Part shown: positions 60,041-64,000 of the stretch, piece by piece
Position numbering within the stretch: position 1 is the stretch's first letter
Layout of the letters: the number at the start of each line of letters is the position of its first letter
Assembly: GCA_024500155.1 (NCBI GenBank)
Contig: CM044862.1
Coordinates: forward strand, 50,292,001-50,356,000
DNA length: 64,000 nucleotides
Source: Chenopodium formosanum
Lineage: Eukaryota; Streptophyta; Magnoliopsida; Caryophyllales; Amaranthaceae
Direction of reading: 5' to 3'
Translations under genes and position numbers: made by a program
Notes under the pieces: generated by a model
Seen by the model: the letters and a program-made list of their open reading frames with translations, nothing else
Database searches by the model: none
Told to the model about the DNA's origin: nothing

Positions 60041-60904
60041 CCTTCCAGACAAGTGCGCATTTAGTGTACAACCTTTTTCCTATGTCACTTAATGTCACTT
60101 TATGAACTATAAGGTAAGATTATTTCGTCATTCTTATTACGTCGAGAAGTGTTTCTTGATTTTGAATCCGACCGTCAATAAACAAATGATATCTAAAATC
60201 CATCCGAGCACGGCTATGCTTTTTTACAGTCTCGCTCTACGAGAGGCCTTGTATACAACAAAAACATCTTCCCAATTTTAGTAGGGAGACATTCCCAGTT
60301 TTTTAATGTAGCTCCTCTTACTGAGAGGACCTAGCCGCTCGAGTGTTGCCGTTATAATCCTCTTTTATGGCAGACGTTTGACAACATCAAAGCGGACTAG
60401 TACTCAAACAAGAGAACTCACAATACTCATGGTCGAGGAAATAGGTTCGGATAGCCATAATGAGAAGTATACTTATGACAATTTTTAATCTCTTAAAGTA
60501 TTCTCATAGGTCGATCTAGTATGGTTTTAAACCAATACCTGTGCAAATGATTTATGACAATCATGTCCTCGTAGCATAAGAAACGCTGCTATAAATCAGA
60601 CTACACACTAACCCAATTGGTCATTAATCGTCCATTGTTTAAATGACCTTGATTAGGGATAATTTTCGATTATAATATTCAATGTTCACTTAATAGGTGT
60701 TTCCTTACCAAGACTGGTCTTGATACCCTATTTTGAATATTCCAAGAATCGAATGGACTCATTATTTAATCCTAAACCACAATTATATAGCAAACGAAGT
60801 GATAAAATATTGCATGAAATTTATATTACATCAAAACTTGAATGATTTTTCTTAGTGTCTTACATTAAATGTTCAAAATTTAACTAAAACACTAAACAAG
60901 GAAA
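60041..60904 (-). other. Copia 3' untranslated region
   Basis: Between the pol stop codon (60905) and the PPT there are about 860 bp without a protein-like frame. A long untranslated stretch here is common in some plant Copia families. Nothing else is recognised. Confidence 0.6.
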
Positions 60905-61058
60905 TCAAAGCCAGTCTCCTTCATGCCTTATCCCCATTGCCTCAACGTGCTTGTTGTGCTTCACTTGAGGCAAAGGTTTAGTAAGTGGATCGGCTACATT
61001 GTCATCGGTTCCAACTTTGCAAATTCTGATTTCATGTTCTTATTTCCATTCTGGAATC
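60905..61058 (-). pseudogene. Copia RNase H C-terminal end
   Basis: The minus strand reads EIRICKVGTDDNVADPLTKP then LPQVKHNKHVEAMGIRH and GDWL before TGA at 60905-60907. The sequence TDDNVADPLTKPLP is the hallmark of the end of Copia pol. An in-frame TAA lies near 61037, and the frame is lost at about 61058 where Athila/Tat LTR sequence starts, so only about 45 codons remain in the window. Confidence 0.85.
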
Positions 61059-62617
61059 ATGTGTGATTGGGATTAGATAGGTCGTTATTCTACCCACTAA
61101 CCAAATTAATAATTTATAACCTACACTAAACTAGTTAGTGGCAAGTAAAGGGTCGAACCGCTAGGGAAGCACGCTAATTCAACATCAAATATCACTAATG
61201 CAAGAGTGAAAAGGGGATTGTTTTGTTGGTTTTTTTTTTTTATTTTAATCACTAGTACTATAAACAAACAAGATAAAGATGATTTAAAATCAAGAGAGAA
61301 CGACGCTAGGAGTTCGAGGTGTCAAACATGATTAGAAAGAGGGGAACAATGATAGTTATCATGATGAACATGCCAAAGAACACAAGATTCTACCTAAACA
61401 ATTCATTCTCATGCAATAGTCTAGGCAAATCAATGAAAGAAGTCTATGCTAATTAGGATCATTCTCATGAATCCTATTAGACACAAGCAAATCAAGAGAA
61501 TAAAGAAGAACAATACACGAAACTCCATCTTAACAACTCATTCTCAGGCAATCATTAAAATAGAGGTGATCTTAATCTAGTTCAAATCATTTTCATGCAT
61601 TAACTAGAAGGCAATCAAATAAAGTGCAACAATAATCTCAAGCCATTAAAAATCATGTCTTTCATCAGTTCAAGGCATGTAATCAATCCAACTATCATCA
61701 TTCATCCATCATTCAATGCATATTTCACACCCCCTTCCCCTAGCTAAGAGATTAGCCTAGAAAAGGGGGAATAAACATGATAGCAAAACTAAGAGTAAAC
61801 ACAAGATAGATTAATCCACAAAAAATAAATAAAAATAAGCAACTAGGAGGTAAATAAACAAAACTAAGAGAAAGGATTAGAGATTACTAAAGAGGCAATA
61901 AATGAAAGATGAAAACTTGCAAAGTTGTGTGATTGATTGATTGAAGGGAAAGCTTGAACCAAAGTTGCATACAATGAGATAACTTGAGCAATACTACACT
62001 ACCTCTCTCTAAGATTAGGGTTAATTGTCTATGATAATTAGATAATCCAATACCATTACATAAAAACGTTCTAAATAACCGCCTAAATTAAACCGTACAA
62101 AGCAGCTGAATAAAAGAGATGGTCCGACCGAACAGTGGGAAGGTTCGGCCGGACCACAGGGTAGGTTCGGTCAAACCTCCCCTGATCTTGGTCTGGTCGA
62201 ACTTCTGAGGTTCGGTCACTCCTGCAAAACGGTCATTTTCCAGCTTGAAACTGCCAAGGTGGTTTGGCAGCACCACAAAGTAAGTTCGGCCACACCTAGG
62301 TTTGGCCACATGTGTACACCTTCAGGGGGTTCGGCCGAACCTAGTTGATTCCTCCTTCCTTCAACTTCTCTTGAGCTTCATGATCCTTCTCCACGGCACG
62401 TCATGCATTCCAAAGTTCATCCAAGAAAGCCATGAACCTACAAAACGACAAAAAAACGCTAGAAAAACCATAAAAAAGAGAAAAAGGGAAAGGAAACACG
62501 CGAAAAGAAAGAGAAAGGAAAAACTAAGGGAAAAATGCTTTAAAAGGCTCAAACAAGTGCAAATTAGGGGAGAATCCTTAGAGAAAAAGGATGGAAAAGT
62601 GGCACAAATTCCACTCA
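61059..62617 (-). repeat. Athila/Tat-type Ty3/gypsy 3' LTR
   Basis: On the minus strand it begins TGAGTGGAATTTGTGCC just after a GTGTGGGGGA purine tract and ends ..CTAATCCCAATCACA at about 61059. The 3' part has GGTTCGACCCTTTACTTGCC and CACTAACTAGTTTAGTGTAG, words familiar from Athila/Tat LTRs. It interrupts the Copia RNase H. A cluster of GGTTCGGCCGAAC-like dyads lies at 62120-62345. Both limits are estimates to within a few bases. Confidence 0.6.
62120..62345 (-). repeat. Short GGTCCGACC/GGTTCGGCC motifs inside LTR
   Basis: At least seven variants of TTCGGCCGAAC / GGTCCGACCGAAC / GGTTCGGTCA occur in about 225 bp on both strands, many self-complementary (e.g. TTCGGCCGAA at 62330-62339). This is a CpG-rich island in an AT-rich LTR, possibly regulatory or a local amplification. 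Confidence 0.55.
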
Positions 62618-64000
62618 TAAAAATCCCCCACACTTGCCCTTTGCTTGTCCTCAAGCAAGGAATAATAAAACAAAAAGACAACACACACAAGCATAATATG
62701 ACAAGGGTTAAGAAAATCAATCAAGCTTCACGGTGGGAAATGCTCCAAATGGACTCCAACATAGGGACATGTAACAAAGAATGCTTACTTTTCTTAACTC
62801 AAAGAGGGGGAACACGTTCTAAGATGCTCATGGTTGAAGGAGACAAACCTAAGCTAAGCGTAGAGAACTAATGATTTCATCCTCTGCCCTAGCCCCAACC
62901 AAGACGGTCCGCGTTCTCTCCACTAGCTTCAAATCATCCCTAAGTTAGCTCCTCATGATTCCTTGAGGGAACCGGAAAAAGAACATTTTATGTGGAATCA
63001 TAAGGTTATCCCGACATCTCAACTATGCACACTCTCTCCATAGGGTTGAAATCTATCTCCCTCCACCGTGCTTTGACCACGCCCCCCTAAAGTCCAAGGG
63101 TCTTAACTAGGGTTGTAATGTTATGGCTAGGGATCAAGGTTGGGAATAAATTTAAAAATTTTGGTGGAAAATCCTTAGTGAAGCATAAGAGTGACCATCT
63201 CTGAAGAACATCCTAAGAATTGAACCAAGTCTCAAACTTACAACTTTTCAAACAAATCACAAAACATTACTTCATCCCTTTTTATTTAGTTCAGTTATAT
63301 ATATATTTATGAGTTTCAACTTCCTTGCCAAACCTTTTGCATACTCTTTTCACGAATACCCTTTCAAGACCATATTTGAACCAAATTAGACAACCTTTTA
63401 TTTATTTATTTATTTATTATTTTTTTTCCTCAAAATCAATATTATCAACTCAAACCTCACAAGCCAATGCTTCACTAACTACAAGGGTTGGTAGAACATA
63501 GGCCGCTAGGTTTGTAATATGGTTAAATTGTTTGTAATATGGTTAAATCAAGAAAGGGGAAATAAGGCTTAACATGGTAGGCAAGTTGGTGAATGTAAAA
63601 TGAAAACCAAATTTGTAACAAAACATAAAGAAAATAAAGAAAATTGAGAAGAAATGCCCTCTTCCTCCTCTAGGATTAAATGGTCATGATTTTGGGAGCT
63701 AGATACCAACACAAAGATTAAGATATGCATGATCAAGGATCCTAAATGCCGCTCACAAGAGTGATGAAGGCTTGAACAAATGACGCTCACATGGGATAAG
63801 AAATAAGCAAATACCAACCTAGGGAATCCTGTTCACTACGGAGAGCAATACCATCTTACCACTTTCCCGTGAACTAGGGGTTCAAACGTCCTCAAGAGTT
63901 CTAAACCGGACTAGCTTAGCTTACAATGTTTCTAATTCAACCTTAAGCACTCTTAGACCGTGTAATCCCTCATCAACTAGGAAGGTAAGCATTCAAAGTC
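62618..64000 (-). mobile_element. Athila/Tat internal 3' region
   Basis: The minus strand carries TTGCTTGAGGACAAGCAAAG followed by GGCAAGTGTGGGGGA (about 62625-62665), a well-known signature that follows the pol region in plant Athila/Tat elements and includes the PPT. From 62670 to 64000 I see no RT, integrase or env-like frame. The plus-strand 189-codon frame at 62302-62871 crosses the LTR boundary and is Lys/Arg-rich noise. Simple (TTTA)n occurs near 63400. The element continues beyond the window. Confidence 0.6.

Noticed and set aside
62302..62871. 189-codon Lys/Arg-rich open frame
   Set aside because: It crosses the Athila/Tat LTR boundary and the PPT signature on the opposite strand. 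No family resemblance.

Overview
This window looks like repeat-dense, probably heterochromatic DNA from a flowering-plant nuclear genome. The evidence is a long AT-rich satellite array holding nested plant-type transposons: a DUF4283-type LINE, CACTA elements, a non-autonomous Helitron, a Tat/Retand Ty3-gypsy element with an antisense spliced ORF, Copia, and Athila/Tat. I see no intact ordinary host gene, tRNA or rRNA. The 40-bp HindIII-type monomer is reminiscent of short satellites reported from Chenopodium/Amaranthaceae. That is a guess from monomer length and composition, not an identification.

Layout. 1-600: unclassified repeat. ~600-4810: 3' part of a plus-strand LINE with ~400-bp tandem units, split by a CACTA-like element (1408-3886, TSD TAT). 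4811-52771: a 40-bp satellite array of about 30 kb of satellite DNA, interrupted three times. Interruption 1 is a 213-bp unidentified fragment (9229-9441). Interruption 2 is an ORF1-only LINE on the minus strand (12082-18870), itself split by a 4.4-kb composite CACTA insertion (14142-18537, TSD CTC) that carries a 346-bp Helitron (16587-16932). Interruption 3 is an 11.3-kb Tat/Retand retrotransposon (28938-40280) with 493-bp LTRs differing at about 10 sites and a perfect CCTAT TSD. 52772-58644: a multi-exon plant-mobile-domain pseudogene and a DUF7745-like ORF. 58645-61058: 3' end of a minus-strand Copia element. 61059-64000: 3' LTR and internal tail of a minus-strand Athila/Tat element inserted into the Copia.

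How the pieces relate. The satellite shows layered structure: 40-bp monomers, local two-monomer duplications, higher-order units of about 1.3, 2.05 and 2.4 kb, and a block of more than 4 kb repeated about 20.5 kb away on the other side of the retrotransposon. The 1307-bp unit joins segments found separately elsewhere in the array, as expected from unequal exchange. Relative order of events is readable: satellite and LINE, then composite CACTA in the LINE, then Helitron in the CACTA; the Tat element entered the already diversified satellite.

Most interesting: (1) the Tat element's four-exon antisense gene with its own promoter-like region; (2) the CACTA composite with an internal terminus, whose sibling at 1408-3886 lacks exactly one module yet still has a TSD; (3) an ORF1-only LINE; (4) the higher-order satellite evolution. 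The many Phe/Leu/Asn-rich open frames in the satellite are translations of the repeat and were not annotated as genes.
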